Shown here: piece after piece, positions 1 to 4,767 of the stretch | Layout: every line of letters starts with the position of its first letter | Position numbering within the stretch: the first letter of the stretch is position 1 | DNA from: GCA-2747515 sp964427825 | Lineage (GTDB): Bacteria; Patescibacteriota; Minisyncoccia; Moranbacterales; GCA-2747515 | Assembly: GCA_964427825.1 (NCBI GenBank) | Contig: CAYRUU010000046.1 | Location: forward strand, 1-5,192 | DNA length: 5,192 nucleotides | Direction: 5' to 3' | The notes under the pieces: generated by a model | Database searches by the model: none | Told to the model about the DNA's origin: nothing | What the model saw: only the letters and a program-made list of their open reading frames with translations | Translations under genes and position numbers: made by a program

Positions 1-166
1 ACACCAACCCCTCCGGCACCTCTTCGCAATACAAAAAAAACTTATGATTGCGCAACCGCACATCCTCACGTACGCGCGCAATCATTTCGTTCAGAGTGTG
101 CACCGTTACCTGTCCGATCCCCGTCCCCCGCTTGCGCAAAAACGACGCATTGATTCCAATATGCAT
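1..166 (-). CDS. Group 1 glycosyltransferase, N-terminal part (runs off left edge)
   Basis: About 55 N-terminal residues are visible; the gene continues beyond position 1. The minus-strand reading begins MHIGINASFLRKRGTGIGQV, which resembles the beta-strand and glycine-rich loop at the start of GT-B fold, GT4-type glycosyltransferases. These transfer a sugar from a nucleotide-sugar donor to lipid or polysaccharide acceptors at the cytoplasmic membrane. The acceptor cannot be deduced from this fragment. I chose the ATG at 166 because the family-like sequence starts there. An in-frame ATG at 223 would add 19 residues and has a GAGG 9 nt upstream, but that GAGG sits between the -10 box and the expected transcription start, and the added codons are unusually T-ending. 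The family call is from recognition of the motif, without alignment. Confidence 0.7.
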   Translation of the reverse strand, partial: MHIGINASFLRKRGTGIGQVTVHTLNEMIARVREDVRLRNHKFFLYCEEVPEGLV

Positions 167-236
167 ACACCAACCATACGAAGTAAAATCATCATCTTTC
201 CCCGCAACATAAAAACATGTCATCCGCTCATGCCTC

Positions 237-245
237 AGTATACCA
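237..245 (-). promoter_or_regulatory. Extended -10 promoter for the glycosyltransferase gene
   Basis: The minus strand reads TGGTATACT, which is a TGn extension followed by a TATACT -10 box (242 to 237). No good -35 lies 17 bp upstream (TTAGGT at best), as is common for extended -10 promoters. Transcription would start near 229-231, giving a leader of about 65 nt to the ATG at 166, or only 6-8 nt to the ATG at 223. Confidence 0.5.
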
Positions 246-522
246 CACTACCAACAAATACCTAAGAAAATACAACGTGAATTTTTACTGTAAGAAAAAT
301 TTCTGTATCACATTTTACTCGTAAGCACATTGAGAAGTATTTAAGAAATGGGGAGATTTTTCATTTGACAAGATTGGAAAAAAGAAAAATCAATGATATC
401 TTAAATCGAAAGATCATTACGTTTGTGCGTGCTGTTTTACTTAATCATTTAATTGATGCACAAAATCACTTGCTGAGAACGCTACATGGCATCAGTGCTA
501 ATCAATGCAAGCCAAATCACTG
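246..522. other. AT-rich stretch with no convincing gene
   Basis: By hand count 241-540 is about 32% G+C, against about 49% for 1-240. The minus strand is full of stops. On the plus strand one frame is open from about 282 to a TAG at 542-544 (some 87 codons), but it has no ATG or plausible RBS and its translation resembles no family I know. It may be decayed coding sequence or chance. I see no tRNA, CRISPR-like repeat or terminator here. Confidence 0.5.
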
Positions 523-599
523 CCTTTTTATAACATTTTCTTAGAAAAGTATTGAAATAGAAAAACCAGTCTTTTGAGAAATGTCCTCGTCTGCACGGG
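523..599. repeat. Left copy of a 77/79-nt direct repeat (possible attachment-site relic)
   Basis: This copy matches 1979-2057 in the same orientation with 5 substitutions (at 529, 534, 536, 545 and 583) and one 2-nt gap (TG/GT missing after 589). The central 546-589 has a single difference. It ends with GCACGGG, the same bases that form the 3' end of tRNA-Trp in the right copy. No intact tRNA adjoins this copy; the sequence beyond 599 is unrelated to the tRNA body. Confidence 0.85.
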
Positions 600-677
600 C
601 TAGGGTATACGCTTCGAACCAATATCTTGGAAAATTGGGATACTATTTCTATCAGATTAGACCGAGCCAGCGCGCTA

Positions 678-842
678 TTAAAGCAAATTTGAATTATTAC
701 TCATTTCATTAAATGACAAATACAGTCCAGCTAATAAATCCAACCATTCATCCGCCGTTTCATTTGAGATCTCCAAGCTATAATTCGACTTGAAATAAGC
801 GTTTAATCTAATCTTTAGTTCTTCCGAGAATTTATATTGCAT
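678..842 (-). CDS. Small acidic hypothetical protein (54 aa)
   Basis: The minus-strand ATG at 842 lies 5 nt after the TGA of the DUF2726 gene, so the two are probably cotranscribed and translationally coupled. The 54-aa product starts MQYKFSEELKIRLNAYFKSN and ends NSNLL before a TAA. It is predicted to be mostly helical. An N-terminal part alternates hydrophobic and charged residues, followed by an acidic segment (ISNETADEWLDLLAGLYLSF, residues 25-44) and no cysteines. The pattern 'aromatic-K..Y.LEIS.ETA.E.L..LA.LYL.F' gives a vague impression of small conserved accessory proteins in Patescibacteria, but I cannot confirm this. No strong SD is visible; GGAAAA sits 14 nt upstream. The function is unknown; a small partner or antitoxin-like role is only a guess from position. 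The tight spacing, sensible composition and intact frame support a real gene. Confidence 0.6.
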   Translation of the reverse strand: MQYKFSEELKIRLNAYFKSNYSLEISNETADEWLDLLAGLYLSFNEMSNNSNLL

Positions 843-847
843 ATGCT

Positions 848-1360
848 TCAAAGCTTTTCCGTTTTAGTATCACCTCTCAAGTTGTCACTAATGACACGCA
901 CTAATTCCAAAAAGTTTCCACCAACCTGAATATGCTCTATTGGCAAACCTATTGCATTGTACAATTCGTCTATGAACTGGTCACGATTTTTCCGTCTTAT
1001 ATCATTGTGCGATTTACCATCCAATTCAATCGCGAGCAATGGTTTTGTTGTGGCATGATTACATATAAGAAAATCAACATGGCGCGATTTGATTTTGCCA
1101 CGAAGACCCCAATGATTATTGTTTGATATGTTCTTTTTGTCCACACCAACAAAGTCCTCAATGCGAACCTTGGACAATACGATATAAGCATCACCCAAAG
1201 CTTTCTGCAGATTAATGAATAATGCTTGCTCTGACTCATTCATCACCCTGTCCTTCTTCTGATATGAAGACAAGCTTGCGAGTCCCTCTTTCTTTTCAAT
1301 GAAAGCCTTAGCAAGAACAACAGCAATAATGAAGATGATTGAGATAACTGTCCAAGTCAT
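848..1360 (-). CDS. DUF2726 domain protein with N-terminal membrane anchor (nuclease-like fold)
   Basis: The product is 170 aa. Residues about 3-19 form a hydrophobic helix (ISIIFIIAVVLAKAF) followed by a lysine-rich stretch, suggesting a single-pass anchor with the domain in the cytoplasm. Residues 41-155 match what I know of DUF2726: an N-terminal 'EQALFINLQKAL' helix, 'VLSKVRIEDF', then 'SRHVDFLIC' (D96), 'PLLAIELDGKSH' (E112, D114) and 'RDQFIDELYNAIGLPIEHI'. The D...ExD layout resembles the active site of the PD-(D/E)xK restriction-endonuclease-like fold, to which DUF2726 is generally related, so nucleic-acid cleavage is possible but unproven. DUF2726 often occurs joined to helicase, topoisomerase-type zinc-finger or other DNA-related domains; here it stands alone behind a membrane helix. 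The gene follows the four-cysteine gene by 85 nt and precedes the 54-aa gene by 5 nt. No SD precedes the ATG; a TATAAT lies 17 nt upstream. Confidence 0.85.
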   Translation of the reverse strand: MTWTVISIIFIIAVVLAKAFIEKKEGLASLSSYQKKDRVMNESEQALFINLQKALGDAYIVLSKVRIEDFVGVDKKNISNNNHWGLRGKIKSRHVDFLICNHATTKPLLAIELDGKSHNDIRRKNRDQFIDELYNAIGLPIEHIQVGGNFLELVRVISDNLRGDTKTEKL

Positions 1361-1377
1361 GGTTTTATTTTTATTGA

Positions 1378-1383
1378 ATTATA
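1378..1383 (-). promoter_or_regulatory. Candidate -10 box upstream of the DUF2726 gene
   Basis: A perfect TATAAT on the minus strand ends 17 nt before the ATG at 1360. The -35 region is poor (TTTGTT or ATTTGT at 16-17 bp spacing). Transcription would start near 1371, leaving a leader of about 10 nt (AATAAAACC before ATG) with no SD. In AT-rich DNA a chance TATAAT is possible. Confidence 0.4.
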
Positions 1384-1445
1384 TGTGAATGACATCGAAA
1401 ACAAATCGGTACTCGTGTTTATCTTGCAATAATTGAAGAAAAAAA

Positions 1446-1967
1446 TTATTCTTCTTTTTTCTTATATGCAATATCAACATTTGTATTCTTAAATTCTGCT
1501 GTTATTTTTACTAGATATTTCTCTGGATGTTCGTCACGAGAATCATATCGTAGCTCCTCTCTTTTGTCAATAAAATAAATTACCGCCTGATTTCTTCCAT
1601 CTTTCTGTGACCATTTAATTCTTATTTTTCTCGTTCCATCTTCATCCTCAGCCTTTATTGCCTCATATGGAACATCGAGAGTTACAATTTCTGCATTAGA
1701 ATTAACAAAGCCATCATATGCCTTATGAGCGATTTGCCTAAATTCTTGAAAACTATGTGGCATTTCATATTTCCGACCACAAACCTCACAATGAGAATTT
1801 TTACTACTTATGTCAGCATCACCGCTTAACTCGGCTAAACATCTATTGTCTTTCAATAAAAAGCTCGGACATAATGGACCCTCAATGTGAATTTTGTCAT
1901 GTAGATTAAGCTGTGGTCGAAATCCAAAACCTTTTACAAAAATCACTGGGAATTTCTTAGGAGACAT
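1446..1967 (-). CDS. Hypothetical protein with four-cysteine putative zinc site (173 aa)
   Basis: I do not recognise this family. With the chosen start the protein is 173 aa, MSPKKFPVIFVKGFGFRPQL at the N-terminus. Four cysteines, C33, C43, C60 and C63 (C-x9-C-x16-C-x2-C), could bind one zinc; the second half, HCEVCGRKY, looks like a zinc knuckle. The rest (about 75-170) is charged and predicted alpha/beta, ending in a lysine/glutamate tail, with no signal peptide or membrane helix. The frame stays open upstream to 2054, but that part crosses the direct repeat and the tRNA end. The ATG at 1967 has AAGGA 10 nt upstream, whereas the ATG at 1976 has it only 1 nt away. The gene starts 85 bp from tRNA-Trp and may be read through from the tRNA operon. 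A nucleic-acid-binding role would fit zinc-knuckle proteins but is a guess. Confidence 0.7.
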   Translation of the reverse strand: MSPKKFPVIFVKGFGFRPQLNLHDKIHIEGPLCPSFLLKDNRCLAELSGDADISSKNSHCEVCGRKYEMPHSFQEFRQIAHKAYDGFVNSNAEIVTLDVPYEAIKAEDEDGTRKIRIKWSQKDGRNQAVIYFIDKREELRYDSRDEHPEKYLVKITAEFKNTNVDIAYKKKEE

Positions 1968-1978
1968 AATGATCATGT

Positions 1979-2057
1979 CCTTTTCATAAAACTTTCTTAG
2001 CAAAGTATTGAAATAGAAAAACCAGTCTTTTGAGAAATATCCTCGTGTCTGCACGGG
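1979..2057. repeat. Right copy of the direct repeat, overlapping the 3' end of tRNA-Trp
   Basis: This 79-nt copy matches 523-599 with five substitutions and a 2-nt insertion. Bases 2052-2057 are the discriminator and last five acceptor bases of tRNA-Trp; the remainder lies directly downstream of the tRNA. It occupies the space between tRNA-Trp and the first cassette gene and contains no clear terminator (only a 3-bp GAG/CTC pairing). Confidence 0.85.
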
Positions 2058-2122
2058 ATGTAGGAATCGAACCTACGCCAAAGGTTTTGGAGACCTCTAT
2101 ACTGCCACTATACGAATCCCGC
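2052..2122 (-). tRNA. tRNA-Trp (anticodon CCA)
   Basis: The minus strand folds as a 71-nt cloverleaf. The acceptor is GCGGGAT with ATCCCGT (first pair G-U), there is a short D arm, the anticodon loop CTCCAAA sits on an AGAGGT/ACCTTT stem, and the T arm is GTAGG-TTCGATT-CCTAC. Anticodon CCA reads UGG. The discriminator is G, as expected for bacterial tRNA-Trp. CCA is not encoded (the bases after the discriminator are CAG). It is the last gene of the tRNA operon, and its 3' end is shared with the direct repeat. Confidence 0.95.
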
Positions 2123-2159
2123 CCATATTATTACATCCACTGCGTGCTGCCCATTGCGC

Positions 2160-2189
2160 GATGCGATTGAGGACACACGTCATCGCATC
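2160..2189 (-). repeat. Inverted repeat (8-bp hairpin) between tRNA-Thr(GGT) and tRNA-Trp
   Basis: In the tRNA precursor, GATGCGAT pairs perfectly with ATCGCATC across 14 nt. Inside the loop GAC-GTGT-GTC can add a 3-bp helix. It has no U-tract, so it is unlikely to terminate transcription; it may help space or process the polycistronic precursor. Confidence 0.5.
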
Positions 2190-2214
2190 ACACATCCGTA
2201 AAATAGTCACCTTG

Positions 2215-2287
2215 AGCCAAAGGGCGGGATTGAACCGCCGACCCCATCCTTACCATGGATGTACTCTACCAACTGAGCTACTTTGGC
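2215..2287 (-). tRNA. tRNA-Thr (anticodon GGT)
   Basis: This is a 73-nt cloverleaf on the minus strand. The acceptor GCCAAAG pairs fully with CTTTGGC, the D arm is GCTC...GAGT, the anticodon stem CATCC/GGATG carries loop ATGGTAA, and the T arm is GGCGG-TTCAATC-CCGCC. Anticodon GGT reads ACC and ACU. The discriminator is U and no CCA is encoded. It shares the operon with a second Thr isoacceptor. Confidence 0.95.
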
Positions 2288-2335
2288 GCTCACCACCACA
2301 AACACGCATGTGTCCCGATGGGATTTCTATTGCTG

Positions 2336-2418
2336 TGGGCCGGGACGGATTTGAACCGCCGAAGTCCGAAGACGCCTGATTTACAGTCAGGTGCATTTGA
2401 CCACTCTGCCACCGACCC
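2336..2418 (-). tRNA. tRNA-Tyr (anticodon GTA)
   Basis: This is an 83-nt class II tRNA on the minus strand with a long variable arm (CGTCTTCGGACTTC), as expected for bacterial tRNA-Tyr. The acceptor GGGTCGG pairs with CCGGCCC (one U-G). The anticodon stem CCTGA/TCAGG carries loop CTGTAAA, and the T arm is GGCGG-TTCAAAT-CCGTC. The discriminator is A and no CCA is encoded. Confidence 0.95.
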
Positions 2419-2493
2419 AATGGAAAACGCAAAATCAAAAAGATGTTACAACACATTTTTAATCTTTACTCTTTGGTTTTTAATGTGTCACTG

Positions 2494-2566
2494 AGCCACT
2501 TGTCAGACTCGAACTGACGACCTGCGGTTTACAAAACCGATGCTCTACCAACTGAGCTAAAGTGGC
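2494..2566 (-). tRNA. tRNA-Thr (anticodon TGT)
   Basis: This is a 73-nt cloverleaf on the minus strand, first in the tRNA operon. The acceptor GCCACTT pairs with AAGTGGC, the D arm is GCTC...GAGC, the anticodon loop is TTTGTAA on TCGGT/ACCGC, and the T arm is GTCAG-TTCGAGT-CTGAC. The top pair of the anticodon stem (27-43) is a U-C mismatch. Anticodon TGT reads ACA and, with wobble, other ACN codons. The discriminator is U and no CCA is encoded. Confidence 0.94.
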
Positions 2567-2577
2567 GACACCTACAC

Positions 2578-2606
2578 AGTATACCCCCACAAAACCGATA
2601 AATCAA
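2578..2606 (-). promoter_or_regulatory. Promoter of the four-tRNA operon
   Basis: On the minus strand a TTGATT -35 (2606 to 2601) is separated by exactly 17 bp from a TATACT -10 (2583 to 2578). Transcription would begin near 2571, about 5 nt before tRNA-Thr(TGT). The spacer ends in a run of five G residues. No promoter as good is seen between the tRNA genes, so the four are probably transcribed together. Confidence 0.75.
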
Positions 2607-2613
2607 TACCGCA

Positions 2614-3156
2614 TCACAATACGCGATCCAAATTTTTCATTGCTACTTGCGCGCGACGATGGCGAGGATTCAGTCGGAGAACATATTTATAGCAATCCCT
2701 GGCATCCTCAAACTGTTCGCGCTCCATATAGTAGTCACCAAGGTTTTCATAGCCCTTGCTGTCGTGCGGATGTTTCTCAATCACGCGCATCAAACGCACT
2801 TCTTCCTCATCGCGCTGTGCCGCCTGCTCCATCTTCTCACTCACCATACTACGCTTGCGCAGCGTCACAACCTGATCCGCTGCACGCGTCTTTGTCGCGA
2901 CGCTGTGTGTCACACGCTCTACCGTACGACGCACAGGCTGCGTGATGGTATCTTGCAGCTTGTCTTTAATGCGCTGCGATGCACCACCGGCCATACGACG
3001 CATTTCGTCAATCGGCTCCACAACTGGCGGTGGCGCCACTGTAAATACTTGCGCTTGATGCTTCTGTGATGACGACAGACGCGAAAGGACGGCAACAAGC
3101 AGAGCACCGGCAAAAAGAATGATAACAGGCGGAACAATCAATTGCAGCATAAACAT
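2614..3156 (-). CDS. Membrane-anchored tetratricopeptide-repeat (TPR) protein
   Basis: The product is 180 aa. Residues about 5-26 (LIVPPVIILFAGALLVAVLS) form one membrane helix at the very N-terminus. A proline-containing linker (PPPVVEP, 42-48) and a long charged region rich in R, K and Q (50-115), perhaps helical or coiled coil, follow. The C-terminal third has TPR character: one clear unit at about 134-164 (GYENLGDYYMEREQFEDA, then YVLRLNP) with a partial repeat before it. TPRs mediate protein-protein contacts, so this is probably a cytoplasmic-facing scaffold; the partner is unknown. It follows tsf by 39 bp and ends shortly before the tRNA promoter. The start MFMLQL lacks an SD. A GATAAT box 17 nt before the ATG could be its own -10. 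Confidence 0.8.
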   Translation of the reverse strand: MFMLQLIVPPVIILFAGALLVAVLSRLSSSQKHQAQVFTVAPPPVVEPIDEMRRMAGGASQRIKDKLQDTITQPVRRTVERVTHSVATKTRAADQVVTLRKRSMVSEKMEQAAQRDEEEVRLMRVIEKHPHDSKGYENLGDYYMEREQFEDARDCYKYVLRLNPRHRRAQVAMKNLDRVL

Positions 3157-3170
3157 TGTGCACGTCAGAA

Positions 3171-3194
3171 TGTATTATCTTTTTTAATAATACA
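3171..3194 (-). terminator. Weak A/T-only hairpin after tsf (possible attenuator or terminator)
   Basis: TGTATTAT (3171-3178) and ATAATACA (3187-3194) form a perfect 8-bp inverted repeat with an 8-nt loop, 2 nt after the tsf stop. The stem is almost free of G-C pairs and no U-run follows on the minus strand, so termination would be inefficient. The right half overlaps a GATAAT that might serve as a -10 for the TPR gene. Confidence 0.3.
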
Positions 3195-3195
3195 G

Positions 3196-3780
3196 CTAGA
3201 ATGAAAAACGTGCAAATTCCCCGATTTCAATCTTCTCACCGATCTTACCGATCAGTTCGTTGAGGAGGTCCTCCACAGTCTTTTCCGGGTCTTTCACAAA
3301 CGGTTGCGACAGCAGCGCCATCTCCGCGCGGAATTTCTTTTCCTTACCCTCCATGATCTTGTCCATCATCTTCTCCGGCTTTCCTTCATTGGCAAGTTGC
3401 CCCTTCCAAATTTCCTGTTCCGCCAAAATTGCCGCTGCATCCACATCATCCGGATGCAGACATATCGGTGCACTCGCCGTGATGTGCATGGCGATATCAT
3501 TGGCAAATGCAATAAAATCATCATTGCGCGCCACAAAATCCGTCTCACACATCACCTTTACCATGGCGCCAATCTTGCGGTTAGAGTGAATATAGTATCC
3601 CACCACGCCCTCATGCGCCGCGCGGTCAGCTTTTTTCACCGCCGTACTCTGACCCTTTTTACGCAAGATCGCAATAGCCTTCTTCTCATCACCCTTTGCC
3701 TCGTCCAATGCTTTTTTAACATCCACCACACCGGCGCCAGTTAATTCGCGCAGTGCTTTGATTTGTTCCAATGTACTCAT
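3196..3780 (-). CDS. tsf: Translation elongation factor EF-Ts
   Basis: EF-Ts is the guanine-nucleotide exchange factor that reloads EF-Tu with GTP in the cytoplasm. The N-terminal UBA-like domain (1-50) carries the signature LRELTGAGVVDVKKAL. The core has ETDFVARND (79-87), matching the conserved TDFVA motif that contacts EF-Tu. At 194 aa it is a short form like those of Thermus and many reduced bacteria, lacking much of the second half of the E. coli core (283 aa). The C-terminus (EKTVEDLLNELIGKIGEKIEIGEFARF) keeps the usual 'I.K.GE.I...RF' ending. It follows rpsB by 37 nt, the classic rpsB-tsf operon. Only a weak AAAGA precedes the ATG, so translation may depend on coupling to rpsB. Confidence 0.97.
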   Translation of the reverse strand: MSTLEQIKALRELTGAGVVDVKKALDEAKGDEKKAIAILRKKGQSTAVKKADRAAHEGVVGYYIHSNRKIGAMVKVMCETDFVARNDDFIAFANDIAMHITASAPICLHPDDVDAAAILAEQEIWKGQLANEGKPEKMMDKIMEGKEKKFRAEMALLSQPFVKDPEKTVEDLLNELIGKIGEKIEIGEFARFSF

Positions 3781-3817
3781 AGGTCTTTTTTATTAAACAG
3801 CTACATGTTTCCTGTGC

Positions 3818-4618
3818 CTAGCGCAACGCCTTACACACATGCGCAAGGATCATGGTCAGTGACGACACGGCGTCATCGTTTGCGGGAATCGGAAATGTCA
3901 CCTCGTCCGGATTGACATTGGTGTCCACCAACGCAATGATCGGCACACCGACAGCAATCGCCTCACGTACGGCAATACGATCTGACTCCACATCTGTAAT
4001 GAAAATTGCGGCTGGCAAGTCACGCATATCAGCAATACCGCCCATACGCTGCTGCATCTTTTCCGCCTCTTCTATCTTCTTCATCTGCTCAAACTTCGTA
4101 TACTTTTTCAAATCGCCACTCTTAATCATCTCTTCCAAGCGCAACATGTGGCGCACGCGACGGCGAATGTTGGGAAAGTTCGTAAATGTACCACCAAGCC
4201 ATCGATCCACCACAAAAGGGTGTTTGGTGAATGTCGCCGCATCAATCACAACGGAGCGCGCCTGTTTTTTGGTGCCCACAAATAGAATTTGCTTGCCATC
4301 TTTGTGGAGTCCCACCATAAAATCCAGCGCCTTCTGTAGCATGCCTACAGTCTGCGCAAGATCAATGATGGAGATGTTGTTGCGTGTCGTGAAAACATAC
4401 GGGCTCATCTTTGGATTGCGACGTGCTTTTTGGTGTCCGAAATGCACGCCCGCCTTGAGTAGTACCGGCATCGTCAATTCCAAAGCGTCAAAATCGTACG
4501 ACGCAAAAGTATTCTTGGTCGTACCATCCCCTTTTTGTGCATCTTCTTTTGTCACATTATTCTCCTTCGGCGCTTCTCCTTCCGCCACCGGAGCAGTCAC
4601 AGTGTGGTCTTCCGTCAT
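3818..4618 (-). CDS. rpsB: 30S ribosomal protein S2
   Basis: S2 sits on the small-subunit body, with S1 in many bacteria, and joins late in assembly. The 266-aa product carries family landmarks: MPVLLKAGVHFGHQ (50-63), NPKMSPYVF (68-76), DRWLGGTFTNF (138-148), PAAIFITDV (202-210) and NPDEVTFPIPANDDA (236-250). The first ~40 residues are an extra acidic, low-complexity extension (TEDHTVTAPVAEGEAPKEN and onward) absent from E. coli S2; the C-terminus is short. The start at 4618 is supported by AAGGAT 7 nt upstream, so the extension is probably translated. It is first in the rpsB-tsf unit, with its own promoter about 120 bp upstream and a structured leader between. Confidence 0.98.
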   Translation of the reverse strand: MTEDHTVTAPVAEGEAPKENNVTKEDAQKGDGTTKNTFASYDFDALELTMPVLLKAGVHFGHQKARRNPKMSPYVFTTRNNISIIDLAQTVGMLQKALDFMVGLHKDGKQILFVGTKKQARSVVIDAATFTKHPFVVDRWLGGTFTNFPNIRRRVRHMLRLEEMIKSGDLKKYTKFEQMKKIEEAEKMQQRMGGIADMRDLPAAIFITDVESDRIAVREAIAVGVPIIALVDTNVNPDEVTFPIPANDDAVSSLTMILAHVCKALR

Positions 4619-4643
4619 AGTATTTATCCTTACGATTTAAAAA

Positions 4644-4716
4644 CATGAACGCGTTGTATGCAGCCCATACCGCGACAGCAATTGCCTGCGGCAGGATCGG
4701 GTTGCCGACGTTCATG
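4644..4716 (-). promoter_or_regulatory. Candidate structured leader RNA upstream of rpsB
   Basis: In the rpsB transcript, CATGAACG (4716 to 4709) can pair with CGTTCATG (4651 to 4644), an 8-bp helix closing a 57-nt domain. Inside are three local hairpins: TCGG-CAAC-CCGA (4708-4697), CCTG-CCG-CAGG (4695-4685) and GTATG-GGCTG-CATAC (4670-4656). The domain lies between the promoter and the SD. ATCCT (4697-4693) is also complementary to AGGAT of the SD region (4630-4626), which would compete with the second hairpin. S2 autoregulation through a leader is known in other bacteria; that this is such a leader is inference. Confidence 0.45.
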
Positions 4717-4738
4717 CGTGATTGAATGAACGAGTCTT

Positions 4739-4767
4739 ATCGTACAGGACTTCCCAGCTCTTGTCAA
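4739..4767 (-). promoter_or_regulatory. Promoter of the rpsB-tsf operon
   Basis: On the minus strand a perfect TTGACA -35 (4767 to 4762) is followed after exactly 17 bp by a TACGAT -10 (4744 to 4739), preceded by TG. Transcription would start near 4732, giving a leader of about 114 nt to the rpsB ATG. The -35 overlaps the -35 of the rpmE promoter on the opposite strand. Confidence 0.65.

Larger units (their letters stand above)
523..2057. mobile_element. Putative repeat-bounded cassette inserted at the tRNA-Trp 3' end
   Basis: Two direct repeats enclose about 1.4 kb of AT-rich DNA carrying three minus-strand genes. The right repeat overlaps the last six bases of an intact tRNA-Trp gene, and the left repeat keeps those bases without a tRNA. 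This is the arrangement expected after site-specific integration at a tRNA 3' end. Against a simple reading: no integrase or recombinase lies inside, the overlap with the tRNA is short, and the lower G+C continues left past the repeat to about 246. A decayed element, a satellite dependent on another integrase, or a local duplication are all possible. The boundaries are those of the repeats. Confidence 0.45.

Noticed and set aside
44..265. Plus-strand open frame of 73 codons at the left edge
   Set aside because: It lies opposite the glycosyltransferase, whose N-terminal motif reads clearly on the minus strand, and its product is a low-information histidine/proline-rich sequence.
600..626. A second, truncated tRNA next to the left repeat (minus strand has GGTTCGAA and GCCCGTGC)
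   Set aside because: The distance between the T-loop-like motif and the acceptor-like end is 5 nt too long and no 5-bp T stem can be formed, so the resemblance is probably chance apart from the shared repeat end.
1968..2054. Upstream extension of the four-cysteine protein to an ATG at 2054
   Set aside because: The added residues are encoded by the direct repeat and the tRNA-Trp end. In the left repeat copy the single-base differences within this frame all change the amino acid, so no coding constraint is seen.
2451..2488. Inverted repeat ACACATT/AATGTGT between tRNA-Thr(TGT) and tRNA-Tyr as a terminator
   Set aside because: There are only 7 A/T-rich pairs with a 24-nt loop and no U-run; the downstream tRNAs have no good promoter of their own, so termination here is unlikely.
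2161..2494. Open frames on both strands across the tRNA cluster
   Set aside because: They translate tRNA genes and spacers and have no protein character.
3852..4640. Long plus-strand open frame of 262 codons opposite rpsB
   Set aside because: It is a shadow of rpsB: the minus-strand product carries all S2 motifs and the plus-strand product resembles nothing.
4557..4715. A 52-codon minus-strand frame from an ATG in the rpsB leader, overlapping the rpsB start out of frame, with a hydrophobic segment (ILPQAIAVAVWAAYNAFMFL)
   Set aside because: It has no SD, its ATG falls inside the 8-bp closing helix of the leader, and the RNA-structure reading explains the same bases better. A leader peptide is not excluded; conservation of the frame in relatives would revive it.
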